Made by a program: the position numbers and the translations under genes | The notes under the pieces: generated by a model | Told to the model about the DNA's origin: nothing | Database searches by the model: none | What the model saw: only the letters and a program-made list of their open reading frames with translations | Part shown: piece after piece, positions 44,998-53,111 of the stretch | Numbering within the stretch: position 1 is the stretch's first letter | Layout of the letters: each line of letters starts with the position of its first letter | Assembly: GCA_947498705.1 (NCBI GenBank) | Contig: CANMLW010000016.1 | Span: forward strand, 24,106-88,105 | Source of the DNA: an uncultured Aquimarina sp. | GTDB taxonomy: Bacteria; Bacteroidota; Bacteroidia; Flavobacteriales; Flavobacteriaceae | DNA: 64,000 bases | Direction of reading: 5' to 3'

Positions 44998-45816
44998 CTA
45001 TATAGTCAACATTTCTTGTCTAAAAGCATCTTCTTCATCAGACTCAATACCTAGCGCTTGGTGTATGTACTTAAATGTAGATAAAATCTCGGGTTGTCCG
45101 TCAATAATAGCTACATCATGTTCGAAGTGTGCACTTGGTTGTCCATCTTTTGTCAAAATGGTCCATCCATCCTGTAATTGTTTGATGCGATGCGTTCCCA
45201 TATTAATCATAGGTTCGATGGCTACCACCATGCCTTCTAAGAATTTTTTTCCTTTTCCTCGTCGACCATAATTTGGCATTTCGGGATCTTCATGCATTGT
45301 ACGACCAAGACCATGTCCTACCAACTCTCTAACAACTCCATATCCGGCTTCTTCGGTAAATTTCTGAATCGCATATCCCACATCACCTACGCGATTTCCT
45401 AGTTTAAATTGAGCAATACCTACATATAAAGATTCTCTTGTAATACGCAATAAACGTTCTACCTCTGAAGAAATCTCGCCAACAGCAAAGGTATAGGCAT
45501 GATCGCCATAAAACTCATTTTTAAGAGCACCACAATCAATAGAAATAATATCTCCTTCTTGCAACGGTGTATTGTTAGGGATACCATGAACCACTTGCGC
45601 ATTAGGACTCATGCATAATGTGTTAGGGAAATCATACAATCCCAAAAAACCTGGGATCGCACCATGGTCTCTAATAAACTCTTCTGCTAGCTTATCCAAC
45701 TGTAATGTGGTTACACCTGGTTTGATTTCTGACGCCAGCATTCCTAGGGTCTTGGATACGATCAATGCGCTTTCTCGCATTAATTCTATCTCTTCACGTG
45801 TTTTGGTAATGATCAT
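44998..45816 (-). CDS. map: Type I methionine aminopeptidase
   Basis: Removes the first methionine from nascent proteins. 272 residues, type Ia length. The five metal ligands are all visible: two Asp (SIDCGALKNEFYGDHAYTF), His (GHGLGRTMHEDP), Glu (VAIEPM) and Glu (FEHDVAI). The substrate histidine of GVVRELVGHG is present as well. This copy stands alone rather than in the ribosomal-protein operon, with its own promoter box at 45855-45848. Confidence 0.97.
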   Translation of the reverse strand: MIITKTREEIELMRESALIVSKTLGMLASEIKPGVTTLQLDKLAEEFIRDHGAIPGFLGLYDFPNTLCMSPNAQVVHGIPNNTPLQEGDIISIDCGALKNEFYGDHAYTFAVGEISSEVERLLRITRESLYVGIAQFKLGNRVGDVGYAIQKFTEEAGYGVVRELVGHGLGRTMHEDPEMPNYGRRGKGKKFLEGMVVAIEPMINMGTHRIKQLQDGWTILTKDGQPSAHFEHDVAIIDGQPEILSTFKYIHQALGIESDEEDAFRQEMLTI

Positions 45817-45847
45817 ATGCTAATAAACTGTTCAAAATTCGAGAAGG

Positions 45848-45855
45848 CAAATTTA
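45848..45855 (-). promoter_or_regulatory. -7 promoter box of map
   Basis: TAAATTTG on the minus strand, exact TAnnTTTG, 32 bp before the start codon and just past the thioredoxin-like gene. Confidence 0.5.
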
Positions 45856-45867
45856 CAAAGAATAACC

Positions 45868-46461
45868 TTAATCTTGGTAGGAATGCTTATATGGTTTCTC
45901 AGATGTGATCGTTAGCATGTCTTTTTCAAGCGTTTCTCTGGCAAATTCTACATACCTTCCCAGTTCCTTGCCGTCTTTATAAAAAATAAAAGTAGGTACT
46001 CTAACAATGTCTAATCCCTTTTCGTACCCCTTTGGAGTATCTTTTGTACGAGTTACAGTAATTAACTCTAGATTGTTGTAGTCGTAATTTGCCTGATCTA
46101 GTATTTTATAAAAAGTAGGCGTTTCTCTTTTACTATCGCTACACCATGTTCCCATAAAAGCTTTTATAGTAATGCCTTTTAGATAAGGTTTTAGTTGTCC
46201 TACAGTCTTTGTGTCGACTTTGTATTCTTTGTAATTCGTGTTAAACCACTTGCTATAAGGCGCTTGCTCTAATGCTTTTCGATCTTGTTTTCCTACCAAA
46301 ATCTTTGGTTGGGTTTGGACAGCAGAAATTGCAGAAGATGTTTTGTTAGTTGTCTTTTCGGTAGTTGTTTTAGTATTGTCATTAGTAACTATAGAGCTAC
46401 TGGCGCAAGAAAAAAAATATATAGATAAAATAATAAAGGTTACATTTTTCATGGTATTCAT
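45868..46461 (-). CDS. Thioredoxin-like lipoprotein with single active-site cysteine
   Basis: 197 residues. Lipoprotein signal with FFSC (Cys19 from the first Met). A Thr/Lys-rich linker (about 25-50) is followed by a thioredoxin fold. The active-site loop reads GTWCSDSKRETP, so the second cysteine of the usual C-x-x-C is replaced by Ser. The cis-proline loop VRVPTFIFYKDGKELGRYVE is intact. A single-cysteine thioredoxin may form mixed disulfides or bind rather than reduce. The periplasmic or outer-membrane location is inferred. Confidence 0.85.
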   Translation of the reverse strand: MNTMKNVTFIILSIYFFSCASSSIVTNDNTKTTTEKTTNKTSSAISAVQTQPKILVGKQDRKALEQAPYSKWFNTNYKEYKVDTKTVGQLKPYLKGITIKAFMGTWCSDSKRETPTFYKILDQANYDYNNLELITVTRTKDTPKGYEKGLDIVRVPTFIFYKDGKELGRYVEFARETLEKDMLTITSEKPYKHSYQD

Positions 46462-46917
46462 AAAATTAGGTGTTTACGAATATACTATGAACTGGTTTAA
46501 ACTTTTTTGATTCATACGAAAAATGAGGATTTTTTAATTAATTCAAGTGTTTTTTGTACTTCATAGTAGCGCTACGAATTGAGAAAAGATGAAAATTGAG
46601 TAAAATGTTTATTTTCTTTATCGAAGGGTATAGGTATTTGAACGATAGTAATAATTTGCACACCTAATTTTTTTAAATCCAACCTCTTTACTCTCGTAAC
46701 TTTAAGTATATAATCCTAAAAATAGTAAGTCATGAAGTATTTATACCCCATTTTTAAGTTAAGTTTTGAGATGTTAATGTTTTTAAAAACCCTACCAAGT
46801 GCATCGCGATATGCATTACGTAGATAGAGTGTCAATTAGTTAATTATTAATCAATAATAAGTATTAATGTGTTAAGTATATCATTTAATTTGAGTGAGAA
46901 CATAAAAAAGATGAGTA
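46462..46917. other. 456-bp gap, no clear gene
   Basis: Between gpmI and the thioredoxin-like gene. It holds the gpmI terminator at its right end, a 10-bp palindrome GTAGCGCTAC near 46566, and a 31-codon plus-strand frame (46732-46827, MKYLYPIFKLSFEM...) without promoter or homology I can see. Nothing else recognised. Confidence 0.5.
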
Positions 46918-46944
46918 TTATATAGAAGCAGGCTCATCTTTTTT
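46904..46944 (-). terminator. Terminator of gpmI, spanning its stop codon
   Basis: AAAAAAGATGAG (46904-46915) pairs perfectly with CTCATCTTTTTT (46933-46944). The right arm is inside the last codons of gpmI, so the stop codon lies in the loop. Confidence 0.75.
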
Positions 46945-48483
46945 ATGATTCAATTTATTTTTAATTTGGCTAATTAACGAATTTTGTGTCATTGCAGCCG
47001 GTTTCTCCAGTTTCATAAGGTCTAGTATGGTTGGAGCAATATCTCCCAAAATACCATCATTTACAGGGATTTGATCTTTGTCAATTAAAATTATTGGTAC
47101 AGGATTAGTAGTGTGGGCAGTATGAGGAGAACCATCAGGATTGACCATTGTCTCACAATTACCATGATCGGCAATTAGAATTGTGGTGTAATTGTTTTCT
47201 AACCCAACCGTAACAATGTCTTTTACACATTGATCTACAGCCTCACAAGCCTTGATAGCAGCTTCCATAACTCCTGTATGTCCTACCATGTCACCATTGG
47301 CAAAATTGAGACAAATAAAATCGGGATTACCTTGTTGTAACTCGGGTAATAAAGCATCTTTTAGCTCGTATGCACTCATTTCGGGTTTCAGGTCATAGGT
47401 AGCTACTTTTGGAGAATCTCTCAGAATCCTTGATTCGCCTTCAAAAGGAACTTCTTGTCCTCCTGAAAAAAAGAAAGTTACATGAGGATATTTTTCTGTT
47501 TCAGCTATTCTAATTTGCTTTTTTCCAGCTTTTGACAACACTTCTCCTAGAGTTTGAGTAATATTATCTTTATTATAAATGACGTTTACGTTTTTAAAAT
47601 TTTCGTCATAGTTTGTCATAGTAACATAATGCAAAGGCATTTTTTGTGTACCATACTCGGGCATATTTTTTTGAGAAAGCATTTCTGTTAATTCTCGCCC
47701 ACGATCAGTTCTGAAATTAAAAAATAGTACTACATCTTCTTCTTGTATGGTTGCTGCTTTTGTCTGATTTTCGTTTACAAAAATAGGTTTAATAAATTCG
47801 TCTGTAATACCTTTGTCATAATTAGCTTGTATGCTAGCCAGAGGGTCTGTACTTTTTTCTCCAATTCCATTCACCAATAAATCATAGGCTAATTTTACAC
47901 GTTCCCATCTTTTATCTCTATCCATTGCATAATAACGCCCAATAATAGAAGCAAGTTTACCGGTGGTTTTTGACATATGTTGTTGTATGTCCTTAATATG
48001 ACCTTTTCCTGATTTAGGGTCTACATCCCGTCCATCGGTAAAAGCATGTAAAAATACATCCTCTAAACCAAAAGAATGAGCAACATCTAGTAAACCTTTA
48101 ATATGATTGATATGAGAGTGTACGCCTCCATCACTTACTAAACCTAATAAATGAACATTTTTTTTGTTACTTTTTGCATACTCTAAAGCTGCTGTTAGTA
48201 CAGATTCGTCTTTTAAAGTATTATTTTCTATAGCCAGATTAATTTTTGCTAAATCTTGATATACAATTCTTCCTGCACCCAAATTCATATGACCCACCTC
48301 ACTATTTCCCATTTGCCCATCAGGTAAACCAACGTGTAAACCATCTGTTCGAAGAGAAGCTGTAGGGTATTTTGTGTATAGGCTATCTATAAACGGAGTA
48401 TTTGCATGGTCAATAGCAGATACTTTAGGATCTGGAGAAGTACCCCATCCATCGAGAATCATTAGAATTACTTTCTTATTCAT
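46918..48483 (-). CDS. gpmI: 2,3-bisphosphoglycerate-independent phosphoglycerate mutase
   Basis: Interconverts 3- and 2-phosphoglycerate in glycolysis, manganese-dependent. 521 residues. Alkaline-phosphatase-like core with ILDGWG (metal Asp11), the nucleophile Ser61 in GQMGNSEVGH, the inserted transferase domain with HAFTDGRDVDPKSGKG and IGRYYAMDRDKRWER, and the C-terminal metal sites NFANGDMVGHTG and ADHGNCE. It has a well-formed promoter and a palindrome in its leader. Confidence 0.97.
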   Translation of the reverse strand: MNKKVILMILDGWGTSPDPKVSAIDHANTPFIDSLYTKYPTASLRTDGLHVGLPDGQMGNSEVGHMNLGAGRIVYQDLAKINLAIENNTLKDESVLTAALEYAKSNKKNVHLLGLVSDGGVHSHINHIKGLLDVAHSFGLEDVFLHAFTDGRDVDPKSGKGHIKDIQQHMSKTTGKLASIIGRYYAMDRDKRWERVKLAYDLLVNGIGEKSTDPLASIQANYDKGITDEFIKPIFVNENQTKAATIQEEDVVLFFNFRTDRGRELTEMLSQKNMPEYGTQKMPLHYVTMTNYDENFKNVNVIYNKDNITQTLGEVLSKAGKKQIRIAETEKYPHVTFFFSGGQEVPFEGESRILRDSPKVATYDLKPEMSAYELKDALLPELQQGNPDFICLNFANGDMVGHTGVMEAAIKACEAVDQCVKDIVTVGLENNYTTILIADHGNCETMVNPDGSPHTAHTTNPVPIILIDKDQIPVNDGILGDIAPTILDLMKLEKPAAMTQNSLISQIKNKLNHKKDEPASI

Positions 48484-48508
48484 ATATCTTGTAATACTTG
48501 GCGTTATT

Positions 48509-48528
48509 TTTTAAGAATATTCTTAAAA
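48509..48528. promoter_or_regulatory. 20-bp perfect palindrome in the gpmI leader
   Basis: TTTTAAGAATATTCTTAAAA reads the same on both strands. It begins about 10 nt after the predicted transcription start and ends 25 bp before the gpmI ATG, a good place for a repressor site or an RNA hairpin. Confidence 0.55.
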
Positions 48529-48543
48529 GAAATATAGAAACGC

Positions 48544-48573
48544 CAAAGGTACAACATCGCTTATAAGCGCACA
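48544..48573 (-). promoter_or_regulatory. Promoter of gpmI
   Basis: On the minus strand: TTG (48573-48571), 19-nt spacer, TACCTTTG (48551-48544). Both elements and the spacing fit the Bacteroidota consensus. It is the clearest promoter in the window. The rest of the 301-bp gap up to 48784 is AT-rich. Confidence 0.75.
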
Positions 48574-48784
48574 AAACTATTAGCTTATATGCGAGTAAAT
48601 GGTCTTTTTTAAAATGTTGTGCAAAAAGATAATTTTTGTGAAATTATTAACGCAATCACGTTAATAAGGTTAAAATTAAGTTATTCTAAGGATTTGAGGC
48701 TTTTATGTGTGAATTATGCAATTTATTTGCGCCGTCAAAAAATGACTTACACAAATCATTAAAATTAAACGAAAGAAAAAAACA

Positions 48785-49171
48785 ATGAAAAAATTATCAA
48801 TCTTAGTAATGTGTATGGTAGTTAGTTTTAGTTTTGCTGGAGATCCAGTAGATGAAAAATTAACCACCTATAAGGTAACCAAAACCAAAATTACCAACGT
48901 TGAGCCATTTTGCATTTCTATAGTCGAAGGAAACTATGAAATGGTTAAAAAGATGATAGAGCTTGGCTCTAAAGTAAATGGATATTCTCATGGGATGACT
49001 CCTTTAATGTATGCCGCTAGACATAACAAGGTTGAAATAGCCAAACTTTTAATAGCTAATGGCGCAAGAATAAAATCCAGAAATGCTAGAGGGTATAATG
49101 CTATGAATTATGCAGAATTATCTCATGCAAATGATATCATTGTATTCTTAAAAGAGCTTAAGAAAAAATAA
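48785..49171 (+). CDS. Exported small ankyrin-repeat protein (copy 1)
   Basis: 128 residues. A signal peptide ends near FSFAG. Two and a half ankyrin repeats follow: FCISIVEGNYEMVKKMIELG, SKVNGYSHGMTPLMYAARHN / KVEIAKLLIANGA, and RIKSRNARGYNAMNYAELSH. It is closely similar to the next gene (same length, same motifs through the whole mature part), so this is a tandem duplication. Small periplasmic ankyrin proteins are known near oxidative-stress genes in other bacteria, but no such gene is nearby. Own terminator downstream. Confidence 0.85.
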   Translation: MKKLSILVMCMVVSFSFAGDPVDEKLTTYKVTKTKITNVEPFCISIVEGNYEMVKKMIELGSKVNGYSHGMTPLMYAARHNKVEIAKLLIANGARIKSRNARGYNAMNYAELSHANDIIVFLKELKKK

Positions 49172-49204
49172 ACCCCGAATGTACCATACTTAACCTATGG
49201 TCGC

Positions 49205-49243
49205 CCGCTTTCTATGTTTACTAATTAGAAAGCGGTTTTTTTT
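49205..49243 (+). terminator. Terminator of ankyrin gene 1
   Basis: CCGCTTTCTA (49205-49214) pairs perfectly with TAGAAAGCGG (49226-49235), followed by nine T residues. Confidence 0.88.
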
Positions 49244-49404
49244 TATAATCATTTTAATTCGTTAATGTTTTATTTTTCTATAGGACTTCTTACTAAAAAC
49301 TCTAAAAGTTAAAAATCTGTTATATAATCAAAAATAGTGTAACAGTTACTTACAGTTTGATGTCTTATAAGTATCAATCAAAATAATTTTAAAACGAATT
49401 CATT

Positions 49405-49785
49405 ATGAAAAAAACTGTTTTTGCCATTTTAATGGCTATTTGTGTTACTTCTGTAAGTTTTGCATCAGAAGTAAATTTGAAGACTACTAGTTCATTAGAT
49501 TATGAAGTGACTACTAAAACAACTCCTTTTTGTATGGCTATTATAAAAGGAGATTTGGATGCTGTAAAAAAAATGATCGAACTAGGAAATGACGTAAATG
49601 AAAAATCTCATGGTATGACACCATTAATGTATGCCGCACGTCATAATCGTATCGAAATTATTAAGCTACTTGTTAAAGAAGGAGCTAATGTTAAGACAAG
49701 AGATAGTAAAGGTTTTAATGCTATGAAATTTGCAAAACTTTCTAATGCAAAAGAAGCTATAGCACTTTTAGAAGAATTGTCTTAA
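49405..49785 (+). CDS. Exported small ankyrin-repeat protein (copy 2)
   Basis: 126 residues. A signal peptide ends near VSFASE. Ankyrin repeats follow: FCMAIIKGDLDAVKKMIELG, NDVNEKSHGMTPLMYAARHN / RIEIIKLLVKEGA, and NVKTRDSKGFNAMKFAKLSN. It is a paralogue of the gene at 48785. The ankyrin core is strongly conserved between the two, while the signal peptide and the linker before the repeats have drifted. It is a separate transcription unit, with a terminator before and after it. Confidence 0.85.
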   Translation: MKKTVFAILMAICVTSVSFASEVNLKTTSSLDYEVTTKTTPFCMAIIKGDLDAVKKMIELGNDVNEKSHGMTPLMYAARHNRIEIIKLLVKEGANVKTRDSKGFNAMKFAKLSNAKEAIALLEELS

Positions 49786-49821
49786 TAGAATAACTGTAGG
49801 ATTAATTTAGTAATGTTTAGG

Positions 49822-49853
49822 ACCCATCTGCCAATTTAAAATGGTAGGTGGGT
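49822..49853 (+). terminator. Terminator of ankyrin gene 2
   Basis: ACCCATCTGCCA (49822-49833) pairs with TGGTAGGTGGGT (49842-49853), ten Watson-Crick and two G-U pairs, then a T-run. Confidence 0.8.
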
Positions 49854-49983
49854 TTTTATTTTGTGTTTTAACCATATATTTTATGCGTAATAACACTTAA
49901 TACACTCAAAACGTACTTTTATGTACTAATATGCGCCGTTTATACAATTACCGATGTTTTTTTGAGAATAGCTTTGTACTTTT

Positions 49984-50078
49984 ACAGAGTAACCTATAAA
50001 TCCTTCAATGTTAATAATATAACATTTTGTCAAAATGAAAAAACCGTTAGAATATGTATTATGCTAATGGTTTTTTTT
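49984..50078 (+). ncRNA. Candidate small RNA or 10-residue leader peptide gene
   Basis: A TAGCTTTG box (49969-49976, exact TAnnTTTG) points into a 95-nt stretch that ends in a terminator-like hairpin: AAAACCGTTAG (50040-50050) with CTAATGGTTTT (50064-50074) and eight T residues. Inside is a second hairpin (AATGTTA 50007-50013 / TAACATT 50020-50026). An ATG at 50035 opens a 10-codon frame (MKKPLEYVLC) that runs into the terminator stem. The gap 49786-50103 holds no other gene. The hairpin could instead serve the minus-strand M48 gene. Confidence 0.4.
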
Positions 50079-50103
50079 ATTATAAAAGCTAGCGCAATTT
50101 TCT

Positions 50104-50874
50104 TTAGTTTTTACTATATTCTCTAATAGCTTCTCTAATCTTTTCTATTCTATTATCTGGGTCGGGATGGGTACTTTGAAACTCTGGAGTTCTATTGGGA
50201 CCCGCTGCTGCCTTAAGGACTTTCATAACATCAATCATTTCTTCAGGGTTGTATCCAGCATTAATCATGAATAACACCCCTAATTTATCACTTTCTAATT
50301 CGTCGCCACGACCATTACCCAAAAGTACATTTTTTCCTATACCATTAACTAACCCTCCCATATCAGCTCCTACAGAAGCTCCCGTAGATATGGTTTTCCA
50401 AAATTCATGTTCAGCAATTCGTTCTGCAGAGTGTCTTCCTAATACATGACCAATTTCATGACCTAAAACACCTGCTACCTGATCTTCATTTTCTAGTTTG
50501 GATAGTAATGCATAGGTAATAAATATTTGACCACCAGGAAGTGCAAATGCATTAATTGTATTAGGATCTGCTAATAAATGAAATTCGTATCTATATGGTG
50601 TTTGCTTTGCCATACTAGAATTTACAAGTTTATTACCTATCATATCAATGTAACTTTGTAGCTTTTGATCAGGGTATAGTCCACCGTGTTGCTGTGCCAT
50701 TTCGGGAGCACTTTGTAGACCTATTGCAATCTCTTGATCACTGGTCATATTTATGTTTTGTACCTTATTGGTGTAAGGGTTTAAGGTTTTATTATTGCAT
50801 TTCTTAATAAAAGCAAATGCAACAATAACTATACCTATCAAAATTCTAATTTTTAAACCACCACGTCTCATCAA
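50104..50874 (-). CDS. M48-family zinc metallopeptidase
   Basis: 256 residues. An N-terminal hydrophobic segment (about 8-23) ends in KKCNN and acts as an anchor or signal. The M48 domain has the zinc motif HEIGHVLGRH, the third ligand Glu in GDELESDKLG and the conserved STHPDPDNRIEKI. It resembles the periplasmic BepA/LoiP-type proteases that work in outer-membrane quality control. That role is an inference. A TATATTTG box lies 25 bp upstream. Confidence 0.9.
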   Translation of the reverse strand: MMRRGGLKIRILIGIVIVAFAFIKKCNNKTLNPYTNKVQNINMTSDQEIAIGLQSAPEMAQQHGGLYPDQKLQSYIDMIGNKLVNSSMAKQTPYRYEFHLLADPNTINAFALPGGQIFITYALLSKLENEDQVAGVLGHEIGHVLGRHSAERIAEHEFWKTISTGASVGADMGGLVNGIGKNVLLGNGRGDELESDKLGVLFMINAGYNPEEMIDVMKVLKAAAGPNRTPEFQSTHPDPDNRIEKIREAIREYSKN

Positions 50875-50898
50875 TAAATTAATTTATGATTAAAAAGT

Positions 50899-50906
50899 CA
50901 AATATA
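50899..50906 (-). promoter_or_regulatory. -7 promoter box of the M48 gene
   Basis: TATATTTG on the minus strand, exact TAnnTTTG. Confidence 0.5.
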
Positions 50907-50924
50907 AAGTTAGTAAATATAAAA

Positions 50925-51001
50925 GTTGCTTACTAATAAAATGTAAAAAACACTTTTTAGTAAGCAACTACTAGAGGCTTCCGTTTTGAATTACAAAACG
51001 G
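50925..51001 (-). terminator. Two stem-loops after the CAP-domain gene
   Basis: CCGTTTTG/CAAAACGG (50981-50988 and 50994-51001) and GTTGCTTACTAA/TTAGTAAGCAAC (50925-50936 and 50957-50968, perfect 12 bp). On the minus strand the second is followed by TTTTATATTT. They lie 45-120 bp past the CAP stop and just before the M48 promoter box. Confidence 0.6.
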
Positions 51002-51045
51002 GCTTTTAGTGCTAACCACAGCATAGTTGAGTTAGCGCGGTAGGT

Positions 51046-51537
51046 TTATCGATAAAATAATTGTGTATAATAATAATTTCCATCATCATCTTTAATAGCG
51101 GCGATACCTATATGGGTATAATTACCTTCGAGGTTTTCTCTATGCCCATCACTTTCAATCCAGGCGTTAACAACACTGGCGGCATCTCGATAATGACTTG
51201 CTACATTTTCGGCAAAACCAGAAGCATTTACTTGCGCTCTTAACTCATCTCCTCTTTCAGAAAAACCATCATGACTAATTTTTTTTTGAGCAATCATATA
51301 TAGTGTATGTTCTATTGCTAATTGATCGGCTATTTCATTTGATGCTAAGGCGGCTAATTTTTTTTCTGCTCTATATTCATTTACAAGTTTTAATATTTCA
51401 CTGGTAATAAGAGCTTCTTCGGGAGAGGTGGTAACAGGGTTTTCATCTTCAGGGGTTGTATCATTATCCTTGGTACAGGATACAATACCACATATAAGTA
51501 GCATGATACATAGGTATTTAACCATAGAATTGTTCAT
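51046..51537 (-). CDS. CAP-domain lipoprotein (SCP/PR1-like)
   Basis: 163 residues. Lipoprotein signal with IVSC (Cys21), an acidic linker (DNDTTPEDENP), then a CAP domain: VNEYRAEKKLAALASNEIADQLAIEHTLYM, HDGFSERG, FAENVAS, VVNAWIESDGHRENLEGNYTHIGIA and YYTQLFYR. The conserved His, Glu and second His of the family cavity are in place. CAP proteins bind sterols, lipids or act outside the cell in varied ways. The role here is unknown. Confidence 0.9.
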   Translation of the reverse strand: MNNSMVKYLCIMLLICGIVSCTKDNDTTPEDENPVTTSPEEALITSEILKLVNEYRAEKKLAALASNEIADQLAIEHTLYMIAQKKISHDGFSERGDELRAQVNASGFAENVASHYRDAASVVNAWIESDGHRENLEGNYTHIGIAAIKDDDGNYYYTQLFYR

Positions 51538-51591
51538 AGAAAGGGGTTTTTTATTAAATAACTGAATTACAACCGTTTTAGTATATAAAAC

Positions 51592-52326
51592 CTACGGGTT
51601 TTGTAATAATTTGGGATTAATGTCCAATATATTATCTTTAATATATTGTTTTATAAAGTTTTCTGTGATATGAGCATCCCCCAGTAGATTAGCTTTTTTT
51701 AACTCCAAGGCTATATCGAGTTTTAAATAATCTTTTAGCATAGGTATAGAGAGAGGAGCATAGGAGTAATGCCAAGGTTCGTATTTAAAACCTTTTCTGT
51801 CTATACGATCTGTATATACCAGATAAAAACCAAAATCGGCAGCGTGTCGATCTAACCATTCTTTAAATTTACAAAACGGGCCATTTTCTTCAAAATGTTT
51901 GGCTAATAGTAAGTTTTTGGGTTGCTTGGCACTCCCATCAACGATATCGATATCCGTCCCCCAGTGATGTCTGGATGTGCCAGGTATAGTAGAATATTCT
52001 ATGATTTTTGAGATCGCTTTGGCAGGAGATAATCCTTGAGTGGTAAACCTTTTATATTTACCTTCCCATATTCGATTTTGATGCGCATAATTTCTATAAC
52101 TAGAAACTACTTTGATATCAAATCCGCTTTTTAGTGCTTCAGTTTTCATTCTTAGAAAAGCATCATGTGCTTGCTTCCTAAGGCGATAACCGTCACCAAA
52201 AAGCGGAGGATTATTTTTTCCCATCAAATCTGCCGTAGAAAAATTAGATTGTTTCATTGCAAAGATTGGTAATGACATTCCAACCATTGCTAATGAACTT
52301 ACACTAATAAAATCTTTTCTTCTCAT
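51592..52326 (-). CDS. M15-family D-alanyl-D-alanine carboxypeptidase (VanY-like)
   Basis: 244 residues. The N-terminus MRRKDFISVSSLAMVGM has a twin-arginine look, so it may leave by the Tat route. The M15B domain has zinc ligands His and Asp in SRHHWGTDIDIVD and His in EPWHYSY, plus SSYRNYAHQNRIW. It trims the terminal D-Ala from peptidoglycan stems in the periplasm. The C-terminal 50 residues are helical and extra to the core. Confidence 0.88.
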   Translation of the reverse strand: MRRKDFISVSSLAMVGMSLPIFAMKQSNFSTADLMGKNNPPLFGDGYRLRKQAHDAFLRMKTEALKSGFDIKVVSSYRNYAHQNRIWEGKYKRFTTQGLSPAKAISKIIEYSTIPGTSRHHWGTDIDIVDGSAKQPKNLLLAKHFEENGPFCKFKEWLDRHAADFGFYLVYTDRIDRKGFKYEPWHYSYAPLSIPMLKDYLKLDIALELKKANLLGDAHITENFIKQYIKDNILDINPKLLQNP

Positions 52327-52372
52327 ACGACAATTTTATACAATAATATTTTCTGAAAATTATAAATAAGAT

Positions 52373-52921
52373 TTATTCTGCAATTCCATCTACAATTCCG
52401 TATGCTAAAGATTCTTCTGCATCCATCCAATAATCACGATTGAAGTCTTTTAGAACTTTTTCAACGTCCTGACCACAGTTATCGGCTAAAATCTGAGCAC
52501 TTAATTCTTTCGTTTTAACAATTTCTGTAGCTTGAATTTCAATATTAGAAGCTTGACCTCTGGCACCACCGCTAGGCTGATGAATCATTACTTTGGCATG
52601 AGGTTGTATAAACCTACGTCCTTTTTCTCCAACGCTTAAAAGAATAGACCCCATAGATGCTGCTAACCCGGTACATATTGTAGAAACGGGACTTTTTAAA
52701 CTTTTTATCGTATCATACATAGCAAATCCCGAAGTTACATATCCGCCAGGACTATTGATGTATAATTTGATTTCATCATTACTTATCATATCCAGGTACA
52801 TTAAACGGTCAATAACATGTTTGGCAGACTTATCGTCTACTTGACCCCAAAGAAATACACTGCGTTCTTCTATAAATTTTTTATCGATCAGATCTTGTAT
52901 TTTTCCTGATTTTTCTTTCAT
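52373..52921 (-). CDS. clpP: ClpP-family serine protease, stand-alone paralogue
   Basis: 182 residues. The complete triad is Ser89 (TGLAASMGS), His114 (VMIHQPSGGARGQASNIEI) and Asp163 (FNRDYWMDAEES). It lacks the longer N-terminal region of the main ClpP and has no clpX or tig beside it, so it is probably a second ClpP paralogue rather than the housekeeping copy. It may mix with the main ClpP or form its own ring. It is followed by the M15 gene after 46 bp. Confidence 0.88.
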   Translation of the reverse strand: MKEKSGKIQDLIDKKFIEERSVFLWGQVDDKSAKHVIDRLMYLDMISNDEIKLYINSPGGYVTSGFAMYDTIKSLKSPVSTICTGLAASMGSILLSVGEKGRRFIQPHAKVMIHQPSGGARGQASNIEIQATEIVKTKELSAQILADNCGQDVEKVLKDFNRDYWMDAEESLAYGIVDGIAE

Positions 52922-53111
52922 TTTAGTGCTATTTGATTCTGTGTTTTATTTTAACTTAAATAGATGTAAAAATTAGTGGTTGCATATACATCTAAAAACA
53001 TAAATGTATAATTATTTTTGCAGACTAGCATCATTAGAATTTGGCAATTAATAAAAAATCACAAATGCTATTTGTTATGTCCTAAAATCATTTTTTCGAA
53101 AAGAAGAAGAT

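Noticed and set aside
46732..46827. Short plus-strand frame MKYLYPIFKLSFEM... (31 codons)
   Set aside because: No TAnnTTTG box at a fitting distance, no recognisable family and no terminator of its own. Kept only as a note in the gap entry.
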